Origin: Anastatus disparis
Lineage: Eukaryota > Arthropoda > Insecta > Hymenoptera > Eupelmidae
Direction of reading: 5' to 3'
Assembly: GCA_017163975.1 (NCBI GenBank)
Contig: JAFFSR010000227.1
Location: 4,402,001-4,466,000, forward strand
Length of the DNA: 64,000 bases
Below, in pieces: positions 24,323 to 35,710 of this stretch; within the stretch, counting starts at the first letter, position 1, and each line of letters starts with the position of its first letter. The translations under genes and the position numbers were made by a program. The notes under the pieces were generated by a model that was given only the letters and a program-made list of their open reading frames with translations, was not told where the DNA came from and did no database searches.

Positions 24323-26228
24323 AACATCTTCCAATCCTGTTTCTCCCTTTGACAGCAAGCCTTCTAATATTGGTCTTGCTCATACTTTAAAAACTGAAAC
24401 TTTAATTTATTATGGTGTCACTACATTCAGATATGATGTAAAATCAGTGAAATTATTTTATTTGGTATTATTTCCAAAAAAGTATTGGATTACTCATGAT
24501 GTTGAAATGGACGTTCATGATACTGCCGTCCCAGTGGATTCAGATTCGCAAAAGTTAAGCGATTTGGAAATTCAAAGGACGATATTTAATAATCCAGTTA
24601 TATCTACGTCTAATGTATCGATATCTACTTTGGATAGCTTGCCTCGATTTGTTAGTCATAATGAGGTTACTTTAATTAACACAATCGTCGCAGATGTTCA
24701 AATATATGTGAATTCGCTCAATTCCGATAGTACATCTTATTTAAAGCAACAACAGTTAGCTCATATCTCTGTATTTACAGAAACATATAAAGATGAAGAA
24801 GACATCGTAGAACCAGGTCATTCAGTTGTAACAGTTAATGGAACTGATCATGTAGGAGGTAGACAAGGGAGTTTTAAAGATGATTCATTATTAATCCACG
24901 GAAGGAGAAGGGCTCCGAAGAAAGATGATGATCCTGAACAACAATTACCACCAGCATGCCTATACCTATCCAAGGAATTAAATATGGGTGATGTAATATC
25001 ACTTGATCCACGATCTTTCAGTCGTGTTGCAAACGACGGGAAACGCGTTAAATGCGAATGGTAGACGCAATACTGATGGACATCGACCATCACCCAAATC
25101 TAAATTTGCTCGAGAACTTAGCGGGGATGTACTTGTGCTTAAAAAAGATGTCAAAAAGAAAATCTCCACTGCATCTACCTATGAAAATTACCCGGTATAC
25201 AATCCTACAAATGGTACTCCATATACTATTAAATTAAGTTCAGCTACATTAGCATTATTCCAATTCCACACTTTCTCACCCCCAGTATTATTCAATAAAG
25301 GATTAACTTTCTTCAAAAATAATTTAATTTACTCTCTCTCAATTGACGAACCGATGTCCTTTGAACAATTAAAAGAACTTTTTACACCGTTAGCATCTAA
25401 TGTTAGGTACTATAGTTGTTTATAATAATTTAGAACAAACTAGAACTTATGATAATTATCTTATGTCTGTTGATGTAGGAACTGCTGTAAAACACGTAGC
25501 AAACGTAATACACACCAGTCAGCATAAGATGTATTATAAACCTGATGATTATAGTGTTACATTGATGAGTAAGCCATATACATTAGGAAATAGAAATAGA
25601 CTGATTTTAGCTATTTTGCATCGATCATGGTCTCATGAGATGCCAGATTTTATTTTAAATTTACATTCGTTATTTTTTGGTCGTTTTTGGGAATGTGGCA
25701 TACTTGGATTCACATTGCAAGATGATGATACACGGGAAGAGTATGGTTCCCATCCGTGTGGAATTGTTGGTTCGCCACATATCATCAACACGTCAATGAT
25801 CCTGATTGGACAAACAGCGGTCAATGATATCCGCTTTTCATGTAAAATACGTTTCTGGGGTAGTAATTCTGAAATAGACGACTTCATTATGAAGAACAAG
25901 ATGGATTCGATTATACGAGTTGAGATCATTAAAGAAATGATACAAGATGCGCTACACATAAATATAACTGAAGATTCTCTTGAGACAATGTGTGGCGAAT
26001 TACGTACGAGAATTGATCTTGACACTCCCATGTATAGTCATCACCTAAGACCATTATTAGAAGCCTTGCTGTCAAAGGGAGAAACAGGATTGGAAGATGT
26101 TGCGTATTGATATATTGTGAAAGACCTATACTCCAATTCCTATAATATATGTACCCTATGATAGGTTAAGAGTGGGGAGACGTTTACGGTAAGGCGCGAG
26201 ACGCGGGCCGGCAGGCAGATTAGATTGA
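24195..26228. mobile_element. About 2.0-kb virus-like or transposon element with about 174-bp inverted terminal repeats
   Basis: The left ITR 24195-24368 is the reverse complement of the right ITR 26056-26228. Between them lies one disrupted plus-strand reading frame and no replication gene or transposase. The right ITR overlaps the last codons of that frame. The ITR length, terminal palindrome and lone long protein are reminiscent of parvovirus-like or bidnavirus-like linear DNA genomes, but no diagnostic motif confirms it. A fold-back transposon remnant is the alternative. Confidence 0.45.
24288..26110 (+). pseudogene. Unrecognised virus-like protein frame, two frameshifts
   Basis: Three overlapping frames in series, 24288-25064, 25003-25425 and 25400-26110, look like one protein of roughly 600 residues broken near 25040-25064 and again near 25400-25425. 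The first part is Ser/Thr/Asp-rich with a basic patch (GRRRAPKKDDD). The last part is more hydrophobic and ordered (for example RFWECGILGFTLQDDD). The first roughly 25 codons lie inside the left ITR, so the native N-terminus is probably missing. I do not recognise the family; a structural protein is plausible from the position between ITRs. Both breaks are shared by later copies, so they predate the tandem duplication. Confidence 0.55.
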
Positions 26229-27240
26229 AGCGTCGAAAGGCTTGGACGTATGTGAGAGCGCGGAGCGTTTCGTTTGAGATTTGCGTTGCGACTTCTAAGA
26301 ACTCTATTAACCGAAAAACTGTATTTTTGATATTTAAATTGGTTTCATTGTTTTATGTTGCAAATAAACTTTATATTTTAAAGAAGTTCTGGTCATTTAT
26401 TACAATTAATAATTGGCAAATATCTTAAAACCGGCAAATGCAAATTTTTTAAGTATTCATTCATTTTTTTTTATCAAATTTTGAATCCTAATAATGGAAA
26501 ATATTCAACGCATTGTCTTTAAAAATATAACTTTTACAAGTTTAATAGCCCACATTTTGTTGACGATATTTTTACAACATAAGATCAAAAACATTTTTAA
26601 TTTTAATCTTTTTACAGTTTAAAATCTCTCGATAACTTAAGGATACTGTTTACCCAGGATTAATTTTTTTTAATTTTAAAATTACTAATTCAATTTCTTT
26701 TTTAAATACAGCTTAATTCTTCAATAACACAGTTTTATTTCTTTTGTATTTTACTAACATCCGGTGATAAGAAACGAACGCATTCCTTTCTCACGATAGA
26801 TGCTACCTTGTGTAGCGGGTCCTAAATTCAAAGATTTGGGACCTGGCTCATTAGCTAATTAACACACTCCATGCTTTTCTTCCATTCTCTTCGCGCGATC
26901 AAAGTGCGAAGAAAGTGGAAGAAAGAGAAAAAAAACTTTGGAGTTAAAAAACGATGAGAGAAACAGAGAGAGTAAGAGTAAAGACTGAGCACCATTGCTA
27001 TTTTTTTAAATTCATAGAAAAAAGTGGGAATTCTTTCCCATTAACGAAGCATTTGAAGTTGACAAAGGGAGAGGATTAGATACTTCTCGTGCGCGACATG
27101 TCTTTAGCAAATATGACCTGGTCTTGGCCCTTAGGCCGGGCTAGCGTTATCTTTTTCTTTTACTTTATTTAACTTCACTAAAATTACTACAAATAAATAA
27201 TTTCAATTAAATAAAAATTTTTAAATGTAATAAAGATTCA
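26229..27240. other. Non-coding tail of the repeated unit, LTR-like relatedness
   Basis: This starts right after the right ITR and recurs in each unit. The portion about 26760-27130 (GATAAGAAACGAACGCATTC, then CTCATTAGCTAA, then CGAAGAAAGTGGAAG) is a diverged copy of 35440-35620. It is therefore a separate repeat family, possibly part of an LTR, captured with the virus-like element. No ORF is present. Confidence 0.4.
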
Positions 27241-28517
27241 AGTTAATGGAACTGATCATGTAGGAGGTAGACAAGGGAGTTTTAAAGATGATTCATTATT
27301 AATCCACGGAAGGAGAAGGGCTCCGAAGAAAGATGATGATCCTGAACAACAATTACCACCAGCATGCCTATACCTATCCAAGGAATTGAATATGGGTGAT
27401 GTAATATCACTTGATCTACGATCTTTCAGTCGTGTTGCAAACGACGGGAAACGCGTTAAATGCGAATGGTAGACGCAATACTGATGGACATCGACCATCA
27501 CCCAAATCTAAATTTGCTCGAGAACTTAGCGGGGATGTACTTGTGCTTAAAAAAGATGTCAAAAAGAAAATCTCCACTGCATCTACCTATGAAAATTACC
27601 CGGTATACAATCCTACAAATGGTACTCCATATACTATTAAATTAAGTTCAGCTACATTAGCATTATTCCAATTCCACACTTTCTCACCCCAGTATTATTC
27701 AATGAAGGATTAACTTTCTTCAAAAATAATTTAATTTACTCTCTCTCAATTGACGAACCGATGTCCTTTGAACAATTAAAAGAACTTTTTACACCGTTAG
27801 CATCTAATGTTAGGTACTATAGTTGTTTATAATAATTTAGAACAAACCAGAACTTATGATAATTATCTTATGTCTGTTGATGTAGGAACTGCTGTAAAAC
27901 ACGTAGCAAACGTAATACACACCAGTCAGCATAAGATGTATTATAAACCTGATGATTATAGTGTTACATTGATGAGTAAGCCATATACATTAGGAAATAG
28001 AAATAGACTGATTTTAGCTATTTTGCATCGATCATGGTCTCATGAGATGCCAGATTTTATTTTAAATTTACATTCGTTATTTTTTGGTCGTTTTTGGGAA
28101 TGTGGCATACTTGGATTCACATTGCAAGATGATGATACACGGGAAGAGTATGGTTCCCATCCGTGTGGAATTGTTGGTTCGCCACATATCATCAACACGT
28201 CAATGATCCTGATTGGACAAACAGCGGTCAATGATATCCGCTTTTCATGTAAAATACGTTTCTGGGGTAGTAATTCTGAAATAGACGACTTCATTATGAA
28301 GAACAAGATGGATTCGATTATACGAGTTGAGATCATTAAAGAAATGATACAAGATGCGCTACACATAAATATAACTGAAGATTCTCTTGAGACAATGTGT
28401 GGCGAATTACGTACGAGAATTGATCTTGACACTCCCATGTATAGTCATCACCTAAGACCATTATTAGAAGCCTTGCTGTCAAAGGGAGAAACAGGATTGG
28501 AAGATGTTGCGTATTGA
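27241..28517 (+). pseudogene. Virus-like protein remnant, tandem copy 2
   Basis: Copy of the second and third frame segments without the N-terminal part. It has an extra one-base deletion in a C run near 27686, which truncates the middle segment. The third segment 27807-28517 (236 codons) is intact as a frame. Confidence 0.6.
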
Positions 28518-29644
28518 TATATTGTGAAAGACCTATACTCCAATTCCTATAATATATGTACCCTATGATAGGTTAAGAGTGGGGAGACGTTTACGGTAAG
28601 GCGCGAGACGCGGGCCGGCAGGCAGATTAGATTGAAGCGTCGAAAGGCTTGGACGTATGTGAGAGCGCGGAGCGTTTCGTTTGAGATTTGCGTTGCGACT
28701 TCTAAGAACTCTATTAACCGAAAAACTGTATTTTTGATATTTAAATTGGTTTCATTGTTTTATGTTGCAAATAAACTTTATATTTTAAAGAAGTTCTGGT
28801 CATTTATTACAATTAATAATTGGCAAATATCTTAAAACCGGCAAATGCAAATTTTTTAAGTATTCATTCACATTTTTTTATCAAATTTTGAATCCTAATA
28901 ATGGAAAATATTCAACGCATTGTCTTTAAAAATATAACTTTTACAAGTTTAATAGCCCACATTTTGTTGACGATATTTTTACAACATAAGATCAAAAACA
29001 TTTTTAATTTTAATCTTTTACAGTTTAAAATCTCTCGATAACTTAAGGATACTGTTTACCCAGGATTAATTTTTTTTAATTTTAAAATTACTAATTCAAT
29101 TTCTTTTTTAAATACAGCTTAATTCTTCAATAACACAGTTTTATTTCTTTTGTATTTTACTAACATCCGGTGATAAGAAACGAACGCATTCCTTTCTCAC
29201 GATAGATGCTACCTTGTGTAGCGGGTCCTAAATTCAAAGATTTGGGACCTGGCTCATTAGCTAATTAACACACTCCATGCTTTTCTTCCATTCTCTTCGC
29301 GCGATCAAAGTGCGAAGAAAGTGGAAGAAAGAGAAAAAAAACTTTGGAGTTAAAAAACGATGAGAGAAACAGAGAGAGTAAGAGTAAAGACTGAGCACCA
29401 TTGCTATTTTTTTAAATTCATAGAAAAAGTGGGAATTCTTTCCCATTAACGAAGCATTTGAAGTTGACAAAGGGAGAGGATTAGATACTTCTCGTGCGCG
29501 ACATGTCTTTAGCAAATATGACCTGGTCTTGGCCCTTAGGCCGGGCTAGCGTTATCTTTTCTTTTACTTTATTTAACTTCACTAAAATTACTACAAATAA
29601 ATAATTTCAATTAAATAAAAATTTTTAAATGTAATAAAGATTCA

Positions 29645-30922
29645 AGTTAATGGAACTGATCATGTAGGAGGTAGACAAGGGAGTTTTAAAGATGATTCAT
29701 TATTAATCCACGGAAGGAGAAGGGCTCCGAAGAAAGATGATGATCCTGAACAACAATTACCACCAGCATGCCTATACCTATCCAAGGAATTGAATATGGG
29801 TGATGTAATATCACTTGATCTACGATCTTTCAGTCGTGTTGCAAACGACGGGAAACGCGTTAAATGCGAATGGTAGACGCAATACTGATGGACATCGACC
29901 ATCACCCAAATCTAAATTTGCTCGAGAACTTAGCGGGGATGTACTTGTGCTTAAAAAAGATGTCAAAAAGAAAATCTCCACTGCATCTACCTATGAAAAT
30001 TACCCGGTATACAATCCTACAAATGGTACTCCATATACTATTAAATTAAGTTCAGCTACATTAGCATTATTCCAATTCCACACTTTCTCACCCCCAGTAT
30101 TATTCAATGAAGGATTAACTTTCTTCAAAAATAATTTAATTTACTCTCTCTCAATTGACGAACCGATGTCCTTTGAACAATTAAAAGAACTTTTTACACC
30201 GTTAGCATCTAATGTTAGGTACTATAGTTGTTTATAATAATTTAGAACAAACCAGAACTTATGATAATTATCTTATGTCTGTTGATGTAGGAACTGCTGT
30301 AAAACACGTAGCAAACGTAATACACACCAGTCAGCATAAGATGTATTATAAACCTGATGATTATAGTGTTACATTGATGAGTAAGCCATATACATTAGGA
30401 AATAGAAATAGACTGATTTTAGCTATTTTGCATCGATCATGGTCTCATGAGATGCCAGATTTTATTTTAAATTTACATTCGTTATTTTTTGGTCGTTTTT
30501 GGGAATGTGGCATACTTGGATTCACATTGCAAGATGATGATACACGGGAAGAGTATGGTTCCCATCCGTGTGGAATTGTTGGTTCGCCACATATCATCAA
30601 CACGTCAATGATCCTGATTGGACAAACAGCGGTCAATGATATCCGCTTTTCATGTAAAATACGTTTCTGGGGTAGTAATTCTGAAATAGACGACTTCATT
30701 ATGAAGAACAAGATGGATTCGATTATACGAGTTGAGATCATTAAAGAAATGATACAAGATGCGCTACACATAAATATAACTGAAGATTCTCTTGAGACAA
30801 TGTGTGGCGAATTACGTACGAGAATTGATCTTGACACTCCCATGTATAGTCATCACCTAAGACCATTATTAGAAGCCTTGCTGTCAAAGGGAGAAACAGG
30901 ATTGGAAGATGTTGCGTATTGA
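29645..30922 (+). pseudogene. Virus-like protein remnant, tandem copy 3
   Basis: As copy 2, but the C run is unbroken, so the middle segment 29815-30237 is full length. The third segment is 30212-30922. The frameshift between segments near 30230 persists. Confidence 0.6.
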
Positions 30923-32052
30923 TATATTGTGAAAGACCTATACTCCAATTCCTATAATATATGTACCCTATGATAGGTTAAGAGTGGGGAGACGTTTACG
31001 GTAAGGCGCGAGACGCGGGCCGGCAGGCAGATTAGATTGAAGCGTCGAAAGGCTTGGACGTATGTGAGAGCGCGGAGCGTTTCGTTTGAGATTTGCGTTG
31101 CGACTTCTAAGAACTCTATTAACCGAAAAACTGTATTTTTGATATTTAAATTGGTTTCATTGTTTTATGTTGCAAATAAACTTTATATTTTAAAGAAGTT
31201 CTGGTCATTTATTACAATTAATAATTGGCAAATATCTTAAAACCGGCAAATGCAAATTTTTTAAGTATTCATTCATTTTTTTTTATCAAATTTTGAATCC
31301 TAATAATGGAAAATATTCAACGCATTGTCTTTAAAAATATAACTTTTACAAGTTTAATAGCCCACATTTTGTTGACGATATTTTTACAACATAAGATCAA
31401 AAACATTTTTAATTTTAATCTTTTTACAGTTTAAAATCTCTCGATAACTTAAGGATACTGTTTACCCAGGATTAATTTTTTTTAATTTTAAAATTACTAA
31501 TTCAATTTCTTTTTTAAATACAGCTTAATTCTTCAATAACACAGTTTTATTTCTTTTGTATTTTACTAACATCCGGTGATAAGAAACGAACGCATTCCTT
31601 TCTCACGATAGATGCTACCTTGTGTAGCGGGTCCTAAATTCAAAGATTTGGGACCTGGCTCATTAGCTAATTAACACACTCCATGCTTTTCTTCCATTCT
31701 CTTCGCGCGATCAAAGTGCGAAGAAAGTGGAAGAAAGAGAAAAAAAACTTTGGAGTTAAAAAACGATGAGAGAAACAGAGAGAGTAAGAGTAAAGACTGA
31801 GCACCATTGCTATTTTTTTAAATTCATAGAAAAAAGTGGGAATTCTTTCCCATTAACGAAGCATTTGAAGTTGACAAAGGGAGAGGATTAGATACTTCTC
31901 GTGCGCGACATGTCTTTAGCAAATATGACCTGGTCTTGGCCCTTAGGCCGGGCTAGCGTTATCTTTTTCTTTTACTTTATTTAACTTCACTAAAATTACT
32001 ACAAATAAATAATTTCAATTAAATAAAAATTTTTAAATGTAATAAAGATTCA

Positions 32053-33327
32053 AGTTAATGGAACTGATCATGTAGGAGGTAGACAAGGGAGTTTTAAAGA
32101 TGATTCATTATTAATCCACGGAAGGAGAAGGGCTCCGAAGAAAGATGATGATCCTGAACAACAATTACCACCAGCATGCCTATACCTATCCAAGGAATTG
32201 AATATGGGTGATGTAATATCACTTGATCTACGATCTTTCAGTCGTGTTGCAAACGACGGGAAACGCGTTAAATGCGAATGGTAGACGCAATACTGATGGA
32301 CATCGACCATCACCCAAATCTAAATTTGCTCGAGAACTTAGCGGGGATGTACTTGTGCTTAAAAAGATGTCAAAAAGAAAATCTCCACTGCATCTACCTA
32401 TGAAAATTACCGGTATACAATCCTACAAATGGTACTCCATATACTATTAAATTAAGTTCAGCTACATTAGCATTATTCCAATTCCACACTTTCTCACCCC
32501 CAGTATTATTCAATGAAGGATTAACTTTCTTCAAAAATAATTTAATTTACTCTCTCTCAATTGACGAACCGATGTCCTTTGAACAATTAAAAGAACTTTT
32601 ACACCGTTAGCATCTAATGTTAGGTACTATAGTTGTTTATAATAATTTAGAACAAACCAGAACTTATGATAATTATCTTATGTCTGTTGATGTAGGAACT
32701 GCTGTAAAACACGTAGCAAACGTAATACACACCAGTCAGCATAAGATGTATTATAAACCTGATGATTATAGTGTTACATTGATGAGTAAGCCATATACAT
32801 TAGGAAATAGAAATAGACTGATTTTAGCTATTTTGCATCGATCATGGTCTCATGAGATGCCAGATTTTATTTTAAATTCACATTCGTTATTTTTTGGTCG
32901 TTTTTGGGAATGTGGCATACTTGGATTCACATTGCAAGATGATGATACACGGGAAGAGTATGGTTCCCATCCGTGTGGAATTGTTGGTTCGCCACATATC
33001 ATCAACACGTCAATGATCCTGATTGGACAAACAGCGGTCAATGATATCCGCTTTTCATGTAAAATACGTTTCTGGGGTAGTAATTCTGAAATAGACGACT
33101 TCATTATGAAGAACAAGATGGATTCGATTATACGAGTTGAAATCATTAAAGAAATGATACAAGATGCGCTACACATAAATATAACTGAAGATTCTCTTGA
33201 GACAATGTGTGGCGAATTACGTACGAGAATTGATCTTGACACTTCCATGTATAGTTATCACCTAAGACCATTATTAGAAGCCTTGCTGTCAAAGGGAGAA
33301 ACAGGATTGGAAGATGTTGCGTATTGA
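32053..33327 (+). pseudogene. Virus-like protein remnant, tandem copy 4
   Basis: The most decayed copy: single-base losses near 32364, 32411 and 32600 and several substitutions in the third segment 32617-33327 (for example a Leu-to-Ser change near 32879). All three losses are in or beside short homopolymers, so sequencing error is possible. Confidence 0.6.
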
Positions 33328-34457
33328 TATATTGTGAAAGACCTATACTCCAATTCCTATAATATATGTACCCTATGATAGGTTAAGAGTGGGGAGACGT
33401 TTACGGTAAGGCGCGAGACGCGGGCCGGCAGGCAGATTAGATTGAAGCGTCGAAAGGCTTGGACGTATGTGAGAGCGCGGAGCGTTTCGTTTGAGATTTG
33501 CGTTGCGACTTCTAAGAACTCTATTAACCGAAAAACTGTATTTTTGATATTTAAATTGGTTTCATTGTTTTATGTTGCAAATAAACTTTATATTTTAAAG
33601 AAGTTCTGGTCATTTATTACAATTAATAATTGGCAAATATCTTAAAACCGGCAAATGCAAATTTTTTAAGTATTCATTCATTTTTTTTTATCAAATTTTG
33701 AATCCTAATAATGGAAAATATTCAACGCATTGTCTTTAAAAATATAACTTTTACAAGTTTAATAGCCCACATTTTGTTGACGATATTTTTACAACATAAG
33801 ATCAAAAACATTTTTAATTTTAATCTTTTTACAGTTTAAAATCTCTCGATAACTTAAGGATACTGTTTACCCAGGATTAATTTTTTTTAATTTTAAAATT
33901 ACTAATTCAATTTCTTTTTTAAATACAGCTTAATTCTTCAATAACACAGTTTTATTTCTTTTGTATTTTACTAACATCCGGTGATAAGAAACGAACGCAT
34001 TCCTTTCTCACGATAGATGCTACCTTGTGTAGCGGGTCCTAAATTCAAAGATTTGGGACCTGGCTCATTAGCTAATTAACACACTCCATGCTTTTCTTCC
34101 ATTCTCTTCGCGCGATCAAAGTGCGAAGAAAGTGGAAGAAAGAGAAAAAAAACTTTGGAGTTAAAAAACGATGAGAGAAACAGAGAGAGTAAGAGTAAAG
34201 ACTGAGCACCATTGCTATTTTTTTAAATTCATAGAAAAAAGTGGGAATTCTTTCCCATTAACGAAGCATTTGAAGTTGACAAAGGGAGAGGATTAGATAC
34301 TTCTCGTGCGCGACATGTCTTTAGCAAATATGACCTGGTCTTGGCCCTTAGGCCGGGCTAGCGTTATCTTTTTCTTTTACTTTATTTAACTTCACTAAAA
34401 TTACTACAAATAAATAATTTCAATTAAATAAAAATTTTTAAATGTAATAAAGATTCA

Positions 34458-35430
34458 AGTTTAGTGGATGTTAGTTTTCTTTTCGGGTTTGCGTAATCGC
34501 GTAACATTTACTTCAGTTATAAAAAGGAAATGGTGATTTAAAATTTTTCAGTTACTTATTTATTGAAAAAAAAAGAAATTATAGCTTAAATTTAATTTTT
34601 AATTAAGTTATTTTTCTATTGTTTTGCTACGTGATTTTTTTGTTTTTAGTATTTAAAAATTTCTCAAACGAGTGATAGAGTCCATGACTCTCTCGAGATT
34701 TTTTTTATCTTGTACCCAAGAAAAGGAAGCAGAAAGTGGAGAGGACACAAGGAAAACAAGGATAATCAGGAAATGCAGCAATGCAGCCAGGCCAATTGGA
34801 AGCAAATTGGAGGCAAATTGAAAAGTTCATCGCCAGAAGTCATTTAAAAATATGTTAGATATTGTAGAAGAACTTATAGATAATCAAGTGCCAACTGCAG
34901 AAGTGTCAGTAACCATTGACGGATTTGCTCAACAATTTGAAAGTTAAATTTCATGACTGCAACACTCCAAAAAATGAAGTTTCAAATTTTGACAAGTTTA
35001 CCAAAAAGTTAGAAAATGAATATCAATCAGCTATTCTGAACGAGGACTATTTCCAAGCTATTAAAGGTGTGGTAATGATACCCGACTAAAAAGCATCAGC
35101 TATAAATACTGTCAAAAAGCTCAAAGTTTATGATCCCTTGTTTGTGCCAATATTTAGTACTAAGTATTCACAATCTGAACACCTTACATTTTTAATATAA
35201 TATTTTTAATGTAATCTGTTACATTATAACCAACGAATGATTATATTCATTGCTATAAAAACATTTATCAAATTATTAGATGATTGTATTAACAATTGAA
35301 TTGTTGACTTTAGGGTGATGTTACGTGACAAAATTTTGGTTTTCATTTTTTTCAAAAAACAATTCTAATTTAACTAACAACATTACTTATTTAAAATAAT
35401 ATTGTTTTCTCTAAATTCTTTTTTATTATT
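34458..35430 (+). pseudogene. Degenerate coding-like sequence of unknown origin
   Basis: Between about 34790 and 35170 short open stretches in different frames read like protein (for example DIVEELIDNQVPTAEVSV, and ENEYQSAILNEDYFQAIKG slightly downstream), interrupted by stops and a frame change. The gene is not recognised. The rest of the interval shows nothing. Confidence 0.3.
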
Positions 35431-35710
35431 AAATCCAGTGATAAGTAACAATGCATTCCTTTCACACGGTCCCTGCAACTTATAAGCTGGGCTTTGGATC
35501 GAAAGATCCAAGGTCTGCCTCATTAGCTAACTAATTACAGCATTACACGCTTTCTTTCGCTTTCTTCGTGCAAACGGAGTGCGAAGAAGGTAAAAGAAAG
35601 AGAGAGAGAGAGAGAGAGAATGATTGCTTGCGCGTTAAAGACTTGATGAGTAAGTGAGAGAGGAGATCAAGCTTAATGACCATCACTCTAACTTCAAACG
35701 CGAGAGTGGG
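35431..35710 (+). repeat. LTR-like repeat, diverged copy of the 26.76-27.13 kb segment
   Basis: Shared blocks include GTGATAAG, GCATTCCTTTC, CTCATTAGCTAA and GTGCGAAGAA. A (GA)n microsatellite lies at about 35601-35619. There is no ORF. This is possibly the U3-R part of an LTR leading into the direct repeat that follows. Confidence 0.4.

Larger units (their letters stand above)
24833..34457. repeat. Four head-to-tail copies of a 2.40-kb unit
   Basis: Unit starts at 24833, 27241, 29645 and 32053 (periods 2408, 2404, 2408 and about 2405). Each unit contains the second and third parts of the broken frame, the right ITR and about 1 kb of flanking DNA. The junctions share only AGTT. Copies 2-4 share substitutions absent from copy 1 (for example GATCTACG versus GATCCACG), so they descend from one duplicated copy. 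Copy 4 has three extra single-base deletions. Identity is above about 99 percent by eye. Confidence 0.9.

Noticed and set aside
24288..26110. Negative-strand RNA virus copy-back origin of the inverted ends
   Set aside because: Possible, but the GC-rich terminal palindrome present at the element end fits a DNA hairpin terminus better; no evidence for a polymerase or nucleoprotein motif.
25633..33248. Minus-strand 132-codon and 81-codon frames repeated in the tandem array
   Set aside because: They are antisense shadows of the conserved plus-strand frame.
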